From contig OX381713.1 of assembly GCA_947462335.1 (NCBI GenBank), positions 20,266,381 to 20,330,380 of the forward strand: a stretch of 64,000 nucleotides of DNA, in the 5' to 3' direction. Each line of letters begins with the position of its first letter. The stretch's first letter is position 1. Positions 36,183-48,600 of the stretch are shown in pieces. The position numbers and the translations under genes were made by a program. This DNA is from Harmothoe impar (taxonomy: Eukaryota; Annelida; Polychaeta; Phyllodocida; Polynoidae). The notes under the pieces are model-generated. The model saw nothing but the letters and a program-made list of their open reading frames with translations, searched no databases and was not told where the DNA came from.

Positions 36183-38262
36183 AGTAGTCCCTGCTAATGA
36201 ATGAAGAAATGGCAGAGTGACAAGGCGCTGCACCAGGTAATAAGCTGCACCATGTAGCTTCCAGTTACCGCCCAACAATCTGTTTAGGAAATAGATGGAA
36301 AAGAAGTACCCCGCCTAGGGGGACAAGGACAAACCTGACTGCCAGAGACTGGGGGTGGTGGAGGGGGTAGTCAAGTAGTACTAGGTGGTTTTTGTACTTT
36401 GTTTTGGCTGCAGTTGTCCTTAGTGGTAGTCATTTGTTATGTTTGTTTTCCCGACAGTTTGTCATAATGCGCTGGTGTGCTTGGAGGTGTGGGACCTATT
36501 TAGGGTAAAATCTAAAGTGGTAAATATAGTATATAGGAAAATGCTAGAATTGATGGCATTGTTTATTATTCAAGTAAGTTAAATGCCCTATTTGGAAATG
36601 AAAACAAAATTGTGATATTATTTTATTGTTTTAGGAATTAATTGTTTGGGAGGGGGCGTCGTGAGACAAAGTGTGATGTTCTTTTAGACACGATTATCTC
36701 CTCTTGGGGCAACATTGTTTGGAATTTATTTTACATCTAAATACCAATGATATGATAACACACATCAATACAAGATCCAGGGTGAGTAGAGATAGGGAAA
36801 ACACTAAAGGGGTAATTTTAGTGAAAGGGCAAGTAAAGCCCTATTGATTCCACTACACAGGGCTTTATGTAGAGTATACACACCAGGGGGCATTAGTGTT
36901 TGTTTCACAAAGGACTCACCACTTCACTCTCATATGTCATAATATGTACAGCTGAATATGGCTAAAATGGGGGGGGGGGTGAGGTACATTGGCTCTTTTT
37001 ATATGTGCATGCTGAAGGATCCATGCGTGGTGTACATTCAATTTCTGATGAAGTTAAAGGGATAAAATATATGTGATATGATAGGAAGAGACAGGGAGAT
37101 GGTGAACAGTTGTCTAGTTGAGGGTTTTGGGGTGAGAGATAAACATAAATGGGAAAGGGGTGAGAGGGTCGATGCAGGGTAAGGCCATGGGAGGCGAGGA
37201 CATAATGAAGGATGGAGAAAAGGGGGATATTAACAATTACGTAAATTATTACCAAAATCTCTCTTTCAAATATCTATTGTTAATATTTTATTATCAAAAT
37301 GTGTATGGATTAGAACTCCGTGCATGACACTACAACTGACAGTTCTATTATAGAGTAGACTATGCACTTTTTCTAAAATATTGCATTACCTAAGCCATCA
37401 ATACATTTTATATTCCCTAATGATAAATGTGTGCACCTGTGGCTGCCTGTTCAAATGTATAATTTCTTACAGTGATTTAGCAGTGTGAGGCCCATCATAT
37501 GACGTATCACCATTTTGATTTAGTGCTGTGCGGCCTGCAATCTGCACCATACACACAATGTATCAGTAAGGCCTGGTACAGTGGTACAGCCTTCTCCACT
37601 TGTCCCCCATGTCAAATGTCGTCTGCTACATTATAACTGTTCTGCTTGACAGTAATGACTCTCCCTGTCAGCTAGTCAGTGTAAAAAACACCAGACGACT
37701 TTAATTTATTCACTGTGGCTGAGGCTAAAGATGGGGTGGGTTGGCCAGGTAGAATGTGGGAGATATTGGGAACTGCAGTGATTGGCTTTTTGTGAAGCTA
37801 CTATTAGTTGTATGTTGTTTTTTCCCCAAACGAGCCATGAGCTGAAGTTCCACCAGGGCTGATTTAGAAATGTATGATGAATGGGGCCCGATTCTATTTT
37901 TTTTCATTAAAAGAGTCATTATGAATAATTCTTAATGTCCCCCCTTGCAAGTCAAATTAGTTCAACTCTGCGAATCGCACCAGGAAGAGGATAGATCCCT
38001 CTAGATAAATCCGATAGTTTAAATCATTTTCGATATGAGGATCGAAGATGATAAGCTCTGGTTGAATCAGTGCTTTGACATTTACAAACTCAACCTTATA
38101 ACACAATAAGATTTTTATATGGGGCCAAAATAAAATAAGAAGGTGTGTTTCAGGCAACATGGTCCGAAATTTTAGGGTTGATTTTTTTTTTTACATCCAG
38201 TTAGGTTCATGAATGTGAAACGTATATGTGATAATGAAGTATGTCAATTATAATCATGGTCA
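36183..38262. other. no gene recognised
   Basis: AT-rich unique-looking sequence with a G run near 36968-36979. No coding exon or element termini were recognised. Confidence 0.5.
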
Positions 38263-38463
38263 TACACTCTAAAAACAGTGTGTTACGTTTACACACTTTT
38301 CAACACACTTTTCTGAAGCCACTTTTAACACACTTTTTTTTGGTAACACACAACACACTTTTGGCAAAAGTGTGTTGAATCTAAAAAGTGTGTTGGTGTA
38401 CAAAGCCATGGTATTGAGGAGGTGGGGATTAAAATAGCTGTTCTACACCTCACAGAGTATGTC

Positions 38464-38532
38464 AGGTGCCGTGGCTGAGTTGTCTAGGTGCTGGCACATG
38501 AGTCCTGTCCATGCAGGTTCGAATCCCTTGAC
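38464..38532 (+). tRNA. tRNA-like module (SINE head or pseudogene)
   Basis: 'gtggctgagttgtctaggtgc' gives an A box of class II (Leu/Ser-like) type and GGTTCGAATCC a perfect B box. 'gtcctgtccatgcaggttcgaatcccttgaca' does not make a clean T-arm and acceptor, so this is not a functional tRNA. An A/T-rich tail follows. Confidence 0.5.
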
Positions 38533-39157
38533 AAATATTTTTTTCTCAATATTAAGTATGATCACTTTCTTCATGGGTTAAGAGTTAAATTAGTATAGAT
38601 TTATTTAATTTCTTGTCAGGGCTATTCATGTTCATACTGTGCATATACTGTGTGTATCACTTTTAAAGGCTTCTTATATCTAGGAAAAGTGCTTATTAAA
38701 CCGCTCACAATAAAAGTGGGAATAGAAGATTATATCAAAACTGAGTTTGTATTGACAGTAAACAAGTCTTAGTCAACCACTGTGAACACATCCTAGCTTC
38801 TGACCCTGGCGAAACTGACACACCTGATAACCAACTGGTGACTGTGGCGCAATGTGCCATGACCGTACCACCATCAGATAGCGTGGGATGGCTGCTCTCA
38901 CAACCTTTTCTCAGTGTCTCCAGTGGTCCATTGCAGCCTTTTCCCCTCCCGGCTAGGACCACCTTCGTCAACACTGATATCTGCTATCTCTTTACCAGTC
39001 GCAAGTGTATTATGCTTCTACGGGTTGAAGCGGATCGGTGCAAGTCTCATGGGAGACCAGGACACTGAAGGTTCACCGCAGTCTGTCTACCGACACTTAC
39101 AGACGCGACTCTTGTCAGGACAACTTGTTTCACTGGGAAGATTTGGTGCCAGGTCTT

Positions 39158-39227
39158 CTCTGGGGATCGAACCCAGGACCTCTCACACACTTGTCCAGCG
39201 ACTTGCTCACTAGGCCACCAAATCTCC
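39158..39227 (-). tRNA. tRNA-like module (SINE head or pseudogene)
   Basis: On the - strand, 'tggcctagtgagcaag' is an A-box-like start and GGTTCGATCCC a B box. 'gagaggtcctgggttcgatcccc' is nearly shared with the module at 54852, which suggests one dispersed SINE family. The acceptor arm is incomplete. Confidence 0.5.
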
Positions 39228-39881
39228 TTGTACAATCATGGTGTATTTCCCCCTCAAATAGGTACCAGGACACACAACAGTGAAGAGACACAAAGTATTC
39301 TCAAAGATCACACAACTTCTTACCAGTTACCAGTAAGCTATATAACTTACCTTGGGGATTAATATGTTATGACATGAAGTGGTTCTTAGACAATACAAAG
39401 ACCGCCCGCCCTTATTGAGGGATGCCAATGCACTGACTAATAATAACATAATTTGCAGGGCTTGATATCTATTATAAAGACAATAGTTAATCAGCTATTA
39501 ATATGCCCTGCTTTTACAGCCTTGCAGAACCTCTAATAAGATCTTAAATGTGATGGTTATTTGGTTTACGCAAAGAACATGTGTGTATAGTTGAAGAGAA
39601 AGAACTTCCCATCTATTTCCAATATGGATTGAGTGAGTTTGCTCATTCAATTAGATTCAAATAATACAGTTTTTGTATGTATCTCATTGCAAATTAACCC
39701 CTATTAAATAGGTGTTATATCTTTCATTGTAGTAGAGGGGATTGGTTGGGGAGGGGGTTGTAAAACAGTTCAACCTCTCCTGAGGTGAAAAAGAAATTTG
39801 ACCCTTCTTGAGGGGGGAGGGGGCCAAAATATTATGGTCCTTCTTAGAAAATAAACATTTCCATTTGACAGTGAGCCACAT

Positions 39882-39949
39882 TGGGAATCGAGCCAGGGAT
39901 CTTTAAGTTCTCAGTCCAAAGACTTGCCTACTGAGCCACTGCGACAGCT
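39882..39949 (-). tRNA. tRNA-like module (SINE head or pseudogene)
   Basis: On the - strand, 'agtggctcagtaggcaag' resembles an A box and 'ggctcgattcc' a diverged B box. Arm pairing is poor. It lies near the right end of the 38265-40173 element. Confidence 0.4.
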
Positions 39950-40173
39950 ACTATAAGGCTGTAAGAATGTTGCATAGGTGCATGATAGACATTTACTGCT
40001 GCTGCCCCCTTTTGTATATGACACACACCTCTCTGACCACAAGTGTGTAAGCAGGTAAGTGAGTTGACAAAAAGTGTGTTACAATTCATAAGTGTGTTAA
40101 ATCTCAAAGTGTGTTGCAAATTTATGTGTGTTACTCTTTAAGCATGTTCCCACAACACACTGTTCTTAGAGTG

Positions 40174-41040
40174 TATTGTTTATATCTATTGTAATATGTG
40201 ATTGTGCATGCCCTTATTGTCGAATATCAGCAACCATGCATCTAGCTTAGCATCGTAGGATGAAAAGGGAGTACACTTGTCTTTCACCAATGTGTGTGAC
40301 GAAAAACGTTCCGTATGGAACGAATTCGGGCAATAAACAAACCTTAACCTTATCTTCTGAGAACAATTAATGAGTCGCTACTTGCCACATTGACTCGCGA
40401 CACATCAGAATTTCTCTAGTAAAAATAAATATCAAGAAATTGTTAGATATTCTTCTTAAAAAGTCATTTCCTGAAGGGAGACTATTATTCAGGCCCCTAA
40501 GGTCAATGGAAGTTTGTTATTATTGACCAAAGAATTGCTGAAAATTTAACAAAATAAGAATTTACAAAAAGAAAAAAAATCCAAAATTGAGGGAAAAAAT
40601 GCTAGGGTCAGCCCTTTTTGGAACCTGCGGTCGGGTTCCCTGAAACACATCATTTTGGCCTGGGTTCCTGGTAATTCTGTGTTCTTCCTCCTAACCTCCC
40701 AACATCCCTCCATTAATCTATAAATGTCCTCCCTTGCTCATTAGTTCCCTGGATAAACACCCCCTCCCCCCCTTCCTATGATCTCCCTATTCCCTCCCCC
40801 CCCCCCCCCCACACCCCCTCTTCATTCTGCTATATGTATATACCATTGAGACCTTAGTATATACACCTACAATTGGCCGGGTTTGTCGGGGTTAGTGGAG
40901 TCGTTTGTCAGTTGTCAGCTCTTCCCGCTAGGTGGCTGTCTGACAGCGTCCTAAGCAGACAAACGACCACGTGATGCCGCGGGGCATGACGGTAGAGAAG
41001 ATCGGCGCGTCATTAGTAATGGCGGAGAATCATGTCGGGT
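40174..41040. other. no gene; inverted repeat with E-box near its right arm
   Basis: GTCGTTTGTC (40900-40909) and GACAAACGAC (40958-40967) are perfect inverted arms 48 bp apart. 'cccgctaggtggc' (CTCF-like) lies between them and CACGTG follows at 40968-40973. A C run lies near 40796-40810. No exon. Confidence 0.5.
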
Positions 41041-41335
41041 CGCGACCGGAGGGAGGGAGGGAGGGAGGGGGAAGGGAGGGAGCGAGGTGGAGGGAGGGAA
41101 GGAGGGAGGGAGGGGGAGGAAGAGAGGGAGTCTAAGATAATTTTTGGGAAGGGCAAGAAGGGAGGGAGCGAGGGAGGGAGGGAGGCCAGAGGTTGGAGTG
41201 ATGATGAGTGGAGTGAAATAATGAGGTTGGAGAAGAAATATGTAGAGTGCTTCGAGAGGGGAGTGGGGAAAGGACAAGAGGGGGAGGGGGAGAGGGGGAG
41301 AAGGGCAGAGGGGGAGAGCGGTTGTGAAGTATCTA
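41041..41335. repeat. (GGGA)n purine-rich tract
   Basis: 'gggagggagggagggg' runs dominate almost 300 bp of one strand. Such polypurine mirror tracts can form triplex or G-quadruplex DNA. The open frames across it are by-products. Confidence 0.85.
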
Positions 41336-42240
41336 AGTTATGTTTATGGGCGAGGTAGGGGAAGGAAAAACTGATATGACAATACAAGATGGAGGGAGTA
41401 AACGTATAGCATGAAGGGGCAATGAGGAGGTTGCAGGCAGTAAGGAGCAGAGTGGTGCGGGGGTGAAGGGTTGGGGATGGGGGTAGCTGGAAGCTATGGC
41501 GGTAATGTATGGCAGTGTGCCGGACAGTAACGTTAACCTTTTAACCCTCTCACCCTCAGTCACCTTCCTCCTACACCACCGTATTCCATTATCTCCACTA
41601 ACCTTTTCCATACACTTACACCCATACAACTATCACAGGTAACCCCCTACTAACCTGCAGCCTTTTGACACTGCCTATTGTACCCCTATGTTATACCCGC
41701 CCTTGGTGTTACCACGACATTCTTATTTCTCTACGAGGCCTTCCCACAAGAGGGAACTAGTATCCAGGCACCCCCGCCGACAGATGACACAAGCCCTATG
41801 CGAGTGATAGGAACCTCAGTTCCTCACGGCCATTTAGTTTGTGAGATGGTCTTTTCACACGTCTTGCTTCGTGAAGTCGATGTCATAGACTTGGCAGCAT
41901 CATGCGTGTGATAACAAACAGTGTGATTTGCCCTGATTTGAACGCCATCTGTTGATTTGTTAGGGCAACTGGACTGTCAGCGTTGTGACTTACTCCTACA
42001 ATCCACCACGACGCGTCCACCTCCCCCCCCCCACCCCTACTATCATGTATCATTGGCATAAGAATATAATATTTATGGTTGTATGGGTAATATATTATTA
42101 TCAATATATTTCCATAATTTTTTTCCATGTCTCCTCGCTATGTAAAGGGCTAATATTAAACCTTAAGTTATTTCCAACAATTATTCCTGATGGATGTAAT
42201 TTTAATTCCCGCCGCCTATTTAATATATTTTTTAGTTCAT
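41336..42240. other. no gene recognised
   Basis: Spacer upstream of the KDZ gene; it is purine-rich to about 41420. No coding exon or element termini are seen, so a 5' terminal repeat for the KDZ gene was not located. Confidence 0.45.
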
Positions 42241-42379
42241 TATCTTATGTCATACCCCCACCCTTCCCTTCCTTCCGTCTATGTGGATACCTTCATTGCA
42301 CGTTCCATATCATTCGTATAATTATTTGCTTGATGTACCTCACATCGCCCCGTATACCCACCTATACCCCACCCCGGCC

Positions 42380-42695
42380 TCCCTGAGACCCCACGCGCGC
42401 GACCCTCCCGCACGGTGCGTCCGTACCGACTACACTCTCCACCCGCACCTCTCCTCGTTGTCACCCTCACTCTCCACCCGATTCTCTAATACAACCGTGA
42501 CGCGTATGGAGAGTGCCCATCACTTCCGGGCGGCGGCGGGATATTCAAACTGAGGAGACGGCGTGTAGCGTGGCACCCCACATTTGTTTACGTTTACTCG
42601 TACCTCAAAACATGGATTAAAGCTGTTTAATTATTGTTTTGCCTGAGTTGTCTGACGATACGTGTCCCAACTATGTTCAACGGGGTTCTACAGCG
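42380..42695 (+). promoter_or_regulatory. CpG-rich promoter and 5' leader of the KDZ gene
   Basis: CpG density rises sharply (for example 'cacgcgcgcgac', 'cgtccgtaccgac' and 'gggcggcggcggg'). An ETS-type CACTTCCGGG lies at 42521-42530. The start codon follows at 42696, and the leader has one earlier ATG (near 42611) that closes after a few codons. No TATA box is evident. The transcription start is inferred, not seen. Confidence 0.5.
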
Positions 42696-45600
42696 ATGGA
42701 TTTCGGAGGAAACAGGTAAATACCTATATTTTTAAGGCCCTTTCTGCTTCTACCCCCACCCTGTTATTCCCCCTTTGTCTACCCCTGCCATACGGGTACT
42801 GACACGTCCCCGTCCGACAGCACCGGTCCACGTGTACCATACAATATCGACGATGTATACTTGTAAAATCGACAACAATGGAAAAAAAAAGTAAGCCGTA
42901 AACACACTTGTTTTAGGCCATGATAACTGAGGTTTGAGTTTACTGTCCACCGCACGCATACCATTTTAAACAAGTGGCCGAATGAAAATTTCATTGTTTA
43001 TAACAAAAAATTTCATTATTGTCAACAATTGGTCCGACATACCCCCCAATATCACCACTTTAAAGAATTTAACAATGGTGAGAAATGAATAATCACAAAA
43101 GGTCGCATCTATTCCCAATACACCCCGGATGGTTAACTCATTTGTGAATTCCCATGGCCTTACATTGTGGCCTTATCTATATTGCCATACCGGTACTGAG
43201 AGTCTGATTTGAGTTACTTACACGTGCCCCTGTCCCCCTGTCACAACACCTGCCTCACATTATTCAGTAGGCCTAGCGATTCAGGGCATCATGGGTCCTT
43301 TCAAAAAGTGCCCATCAGCACAGAACATAATGCTGGCGGGTGGCTGCAAACCGACTTTTCTTTAAGTTAATATCGGCATACCGGTACTGAGTACAGTAAC
43401 TGACACGTGCCTCTCACAACCAGAGATGTAAGTGGTCAGGGATTTCCCTGAAAACAGTGATTTCAAACATCATTTTGCTGTTTAAATATACAATAAAATT
43501 AGGGGTTTATGTGTAATTGAGTACCATTTCATGGATTTTGTATATATTTTCGTCAAACTATATCTAAGAAAAGCATCATTTTGTGTTTTGACAGTATAGG
43601 AGGGGCGTCCATGGGTGCTTGTATCGCTATATACAGGCCTGAACACAACCCTCTAAAATGCTGTAACCCTGTTAATAAGTGTATATGTCTTGCTATTTAC
43701 ACATATGTATGTAAATATAAATATATCCATATGTATACATATGTTTAATACAGCTTTTTTATATTTTATATATTGTCTAGCTAATCAGGTAGCCTTACTT
43801 TGTCGTATTTTCATTCAGTCACTTTTATTATATTGCAGCAGTCCGCATCCTTCTGTATCCACTGACAATGCCGAACATGCTGGCCATCTCAAGCCGCTCG
43901 TGTCGTTGACCAAGTTAAAGCGTATCAGAGGGTTCACCCAGCTCTCTGCAGCAAAGCCAGCAAAGCCAGCTACCCCTAATCCCTGTCCTCCCTCCCCCCC
44001 TCCCCCTACCCTGCCATCTCCTTCCCATCCATGTGTCTTTCCCTTCCTACGTCGTCGCATTAAAAATGTGAAGCAGCTAATTCCACAACGACCCCGACCT
44101 TTCGGACATACTTTCACCGAGGTGGGCCGCTCTCCCCGTACCTACGTTGTTCACCCTGCCACTCTGAAAAGATCAGCCTACGTAGCCCGACAGCCACCAC
44201 CCCTCCCCCACACGGTTCCTGCAGCCAATCCTCCCCTAGTATTCCCTCCACTGCCTGATCATGCTGTGGGCGAGCCTGTAGGTGATGAAGGAGGTCCGGC
44301 GCGCAAGAAAAGGGTCGAAGGTACTGTTAGTTTATTCTATTAAATTACAAAGTCATAGTTTGTACTTCCCCTTGTCAGCATTACTTCCCTCAATTTATCA
44401 TCGTTTTCATTTACAGTAATATTTTCCACACCACTCCTTATTTTGTACAATAAAGAAGTTACCTTCATTACAATAAGTTACCATCAGAAAATCTAGGCAA
44501 CTATACCTTATGTAACGTATCTTTCACTTATTTAAGAGTCCCGTTGGACTTGCACTCGCCGCAAGAATGCTGAAGCATGGTCAAGGCTCAGAAACGACGT
44601 CACAGCAGCCCTGATAGAGCGGAACGTTTTTCCGGACGATCCCATATGTTCGTTTCATAAGTGCCATGCTGTAGCGGTGATACGTTGTGTGGACTGTGGG
44701 CCGTCCACCTACTACTGCAAAATTCACTGCGACAACGTGCATAAAGACAGCTTACTTCATATTCCAGAAATATGGAATGTAAGTACACTTTTTCCTTGTA
44801 GTACATGTACAGCTGTAACCTACATTAAGCCACATTTCTGTCTATATTGCCGGTCAAACAGCAACCCCTCCAATCCCTCGCAACCTCAACAATATATTTG
44901 AACTTCATTTTTCCTTGCATTTTCTAAATTCGATATAGTGAGGGCCGACTGTATCTCCCTTCTCAGTGTGCATATCCATGCCAATGTACGTCAACTTTAA
45001 TGTTTACCTTAATACAACAGACACTCAGCGAGCAATGGTCGCCTCACATAGTGGAAAGAAACGTGTGGAAGTCATCAAAGCACATGCATGGCTGCCTCTC
45101 TGGAACCCACACCATAAACTTGTTTGATGAAAAAGGTTATTAATTTTCCTCACTTCCATTACTATAATTGTGTATATAATTACCCCATGATTATATTAGT
45201 ATAATGCTACCGGTATCATTAGTCACAGTTGGTTTATATGTATTACTTTGGTGTATACTAAGCCTACCTGGCCTGCTGGCTCTGTATGCCCCAGGTCAGC
45301 GTCAAGGTCTCCTTGTTCACTGGACTATAACCACCTAACAGGGATCCACACATGTAATTTGTGACGAGGCCAGTTGCCAATTTGGTCAATGAATTATCTA
45401 TTTTTGTTGTTTATCATCCTCGTTCAATTAGGTCAGCTTTATACACGTAGTCATTGTTTGGTTTCCAATGTTGTTTTCTTTTAATTCAAAATGCTTCCCA
45501 TGGCACGTTTTTCAAACACTTTCAATCCTTCTCCAATTAATGATTCATTCTGTCAATCAAGTGTTCTCCGTATCGATTTAAATAGGTCACAGCATTGGTC

Positions 45601-48600
45601 AATTTGTTCAGGCCCAAAAACCTTGTATAATGTAATATAATAAGGTAGCACAACGGTATGTCATCGCTGTTATGTGGTGTTTTTTTTGTTAATGGTTATG
45701 TAATTAATTCCACGCAATCGCATTGTCTCTTTTTTGCTTGTATTCTTTTTAGGGCGCATACATAGGCAGCAGATCAGTTTCTGTTCTTGTGAGGACAGAG
45801 TTACAACTTGCGTGCGGTTCGGCTACTGGCCTACTACGACCTCTCAAATTTCTTCCGCAATTGACATCAACCTCCTCATATCCTTGCGATCATTTGTTCT
45901 CCACGCAAGGTCTTCACTGTCAACCTTCATTGCGTTTTTGAAGTTCCGTACGGAGACTCTGCATTACACTGTGAGTTTTTTCATTCATTACATCCCTTCT
46001 CGTCAACATAACTTTTACTCTTTAATATATAAAGTTTTAAAGCGATATTTAGCCAAAAAAACATAGGTATGTTTTTATGTATGTAAGTTTTTATACATAT
46101 GCATGTCTTGTCCTGCACTCCCCGTCTCTTGCAATTTCTTATATAAATACAAATATAAATATTACAATTTTCTCTCTCCCCCACAGCCCCCGGTCACCAT
46201 TCCTGACCTTTCTTCTGTTCTCACATGGGACTTATTCCTGGAGTTTTCATCGTTGTACCACGACATTGTTTCCCTCGAATTCATGGTGGCTAATATCCAA
46301 CCAGCGAATGTGTGTCCTGCTTGTCCCGAGGTCAGTATTACATCATACATCAAGCATGCAGTATAACAGTACCATACATTCTGTGTCGCAGTGCATGCAT
46401 GATCTACTTGTGTATTCCTTGTATTTTTTTTGTTTTATTTTATTTTTTTGAATTTCCCCCCCCTCCCCTATAGTAGGGTGGCCGGAGGGTCGGCGTGAGC
46501 GCCTAGTGTGTATCTGATCCTATGTTAAATAACCCTTTTATGATATGCCCCCATTTTCGATTCAGGGCAGATAGAAACTTCTAGTAATTTGTTATCAACA
46601 GATCCTGAATGGGTCCATCATATACAGGCTGGAACAAGCATTATAAACCGTATTACATAATGTAATTCAGGGGCAATGTTGACAGACTTCAGGTTTTGAG
46701 TCTCTTTTGAGCTCATAACTGGGAAATCTCTTTAACCTGACCTTTGGGAGAATTTGCACTGGTTGATGGCAAATGCATGTATCAACGAGATTCTTTTTCT
46801 GTTTGAAGCATCTTGAATGCAGCTATCCCATGGAGGGTCCTATAACTACTTAGGATATTGTTATCTTTTTGAGATGAGCCACCTAAAATTGTGCATTTTC
46901 AGGGCTCATTTTTTTATAGAAATCTTTAATTGGTAGTTCACGGTAAATTACTGGAGATAGAGATAAATAAAGTTAAAATAATGCATTTTGAATGGAAATG
47001 ATACAATATACCGCCAGCCAGCATCAGAGCATCTGCTGGGGGTCATATGAGGACCTCAGACCCCAATCTCAAGTATTAACATCTTATAGATAACACTAGA
47101 GGGCACTTTCTGTCATAGGGTTAGATAGAAAAATCTTAGTTCACCCATCAGCCACTATAGCATGGCAGGGCTATAAGTAAGCCATGGGCATGGCATGTCT
47201 TCTCTATACAGATCTTCAGATCTGTCAGAAAGGTTTGAGGGGTGAGGTATATGTAATCAGCTACAGTTAGTTACCTAGTTACTCTATCAATATAATAGTG
47301 CTAATTTGTTAAATGCGAATATTGAGGCATTCTAGACATACATAATACATGTGTGTCTAGTTCATTTTCAAAAATGCTCCGGCCACCCTACCTATATTGT
47401 CGATGCAATGTCAAGTGTATTGTTCTTTTTTCCTTGTTGTTCCTACAGAAGGGGAAGGTGCTTTGCTTGGATGGTAATTTCAGCTTAGTGCATCGTCGGC
47501 GTAACACGGTCATCACGGGAACCCCCTTTAAACCGCGTTACGACAACCGGTTTATTTTGGATCAGACCTTGGTGGATGCCCACCTGGCCACTTACGCTGT
47601 TCCTGCCAACGCCGTAGTGGTGAGAATTGGTTTACTTTTCTCCGCCTCCTTCTAGCCATATATCTTCTCATACCAGCATTGCAGACCAGTTCATGGCTCT
47701 TAAAAAAACAACATCCTTTACCGCAATAAGGCAGTTCATATTTTTCTGTAACATTAGATGTATTTACTTTGACTACATGAATGGTTTATTGTCTGAAGTA
47801 GATGGTATTCTTTTTGAGTCTGGCCCAAAATCAACACCTTTTCAGGACTGCCACGACTTCCAGGCTGGGGAAGAAGTGCTGCGGACCAAGACCAAAAACG
47901 ACAAACTCGACGTCACGGGAATATTCGGCTCAGTTTGTCGCCATGACCACCCGGTGAAGTTTCTAAACTTGAAACACAACGAACGGTAATTACTACTGTG
48001 AGGTCTTCATACTCTGGCCCTTATGTGCAGGTTAAATAATGGAGGATATCATATAAGGCAGACTATTAACTCATATTTGTATGATATTGTATTCGATATT
48101 TATCAGGTATTAGCAGCACTTGTCCCATTACAACCATGTCCTTGGTTGTTCTACTTCAAAAAGTTTTTTTCTAGGAACCTCTTTAGGTGAAAGACAAAAA
48201 TTTACAAACCTACTTCAAAAAGAATGCCACTTGATATATATAAGCTGAAGTACTGCAAATATACCACCCTGTCTATTGGGTGTATGGCTTTGATGCAATA
48301 CCATCGGTATATATAGCTGTATGTCATTATGATCGAGTTCAACGCATTTGTTCCACTCGTTACCATTATATCAATTGTGCAAAACATCTTTTACTACAGT
48401 ATGGCATACCCTGTGTACCTGTTTGACAAGTTCAAGAATGAAACCAACATTTTGCTGTACGACATCGCGTGTAAGCTGAAAGCGCATCTCATGGTGAGTA
48501 TATCACCCTCCCATGTTATACACATGTAAACCTTACACGTTCCTCATGTGGTAACTATAATTGTTCCCTTTGTTATCTTTCAGGCAAAGGGAACCAAGAT

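Larger units (their letters stand above)
38265..40173. mobile_element. 1.9-kb TA-flanked element carrying three tRNA-like modules
   Basis: The left end CACTCTAAAAACAGTGTGTT and right end 'aacacactgttcttagagtg' are inverted repeats flanked by TA. Both subterminal zones are dense in 'aacacactttt/aaaagtgtgtt' copies. The interior lacks a transposase but has tRNA-like blocks at 38464, 39158 and 39882. Either SINEs inserted into it repeatedly or the element captured them. Confidence 0.88.

Noticed and set aside
43690..43838. Upstream extension of the exon 2 frame
   Set aside because: It reads through a good acceptor (tattgcag). The 20-nt first exon at 42696 joins in phase and gives a better start.
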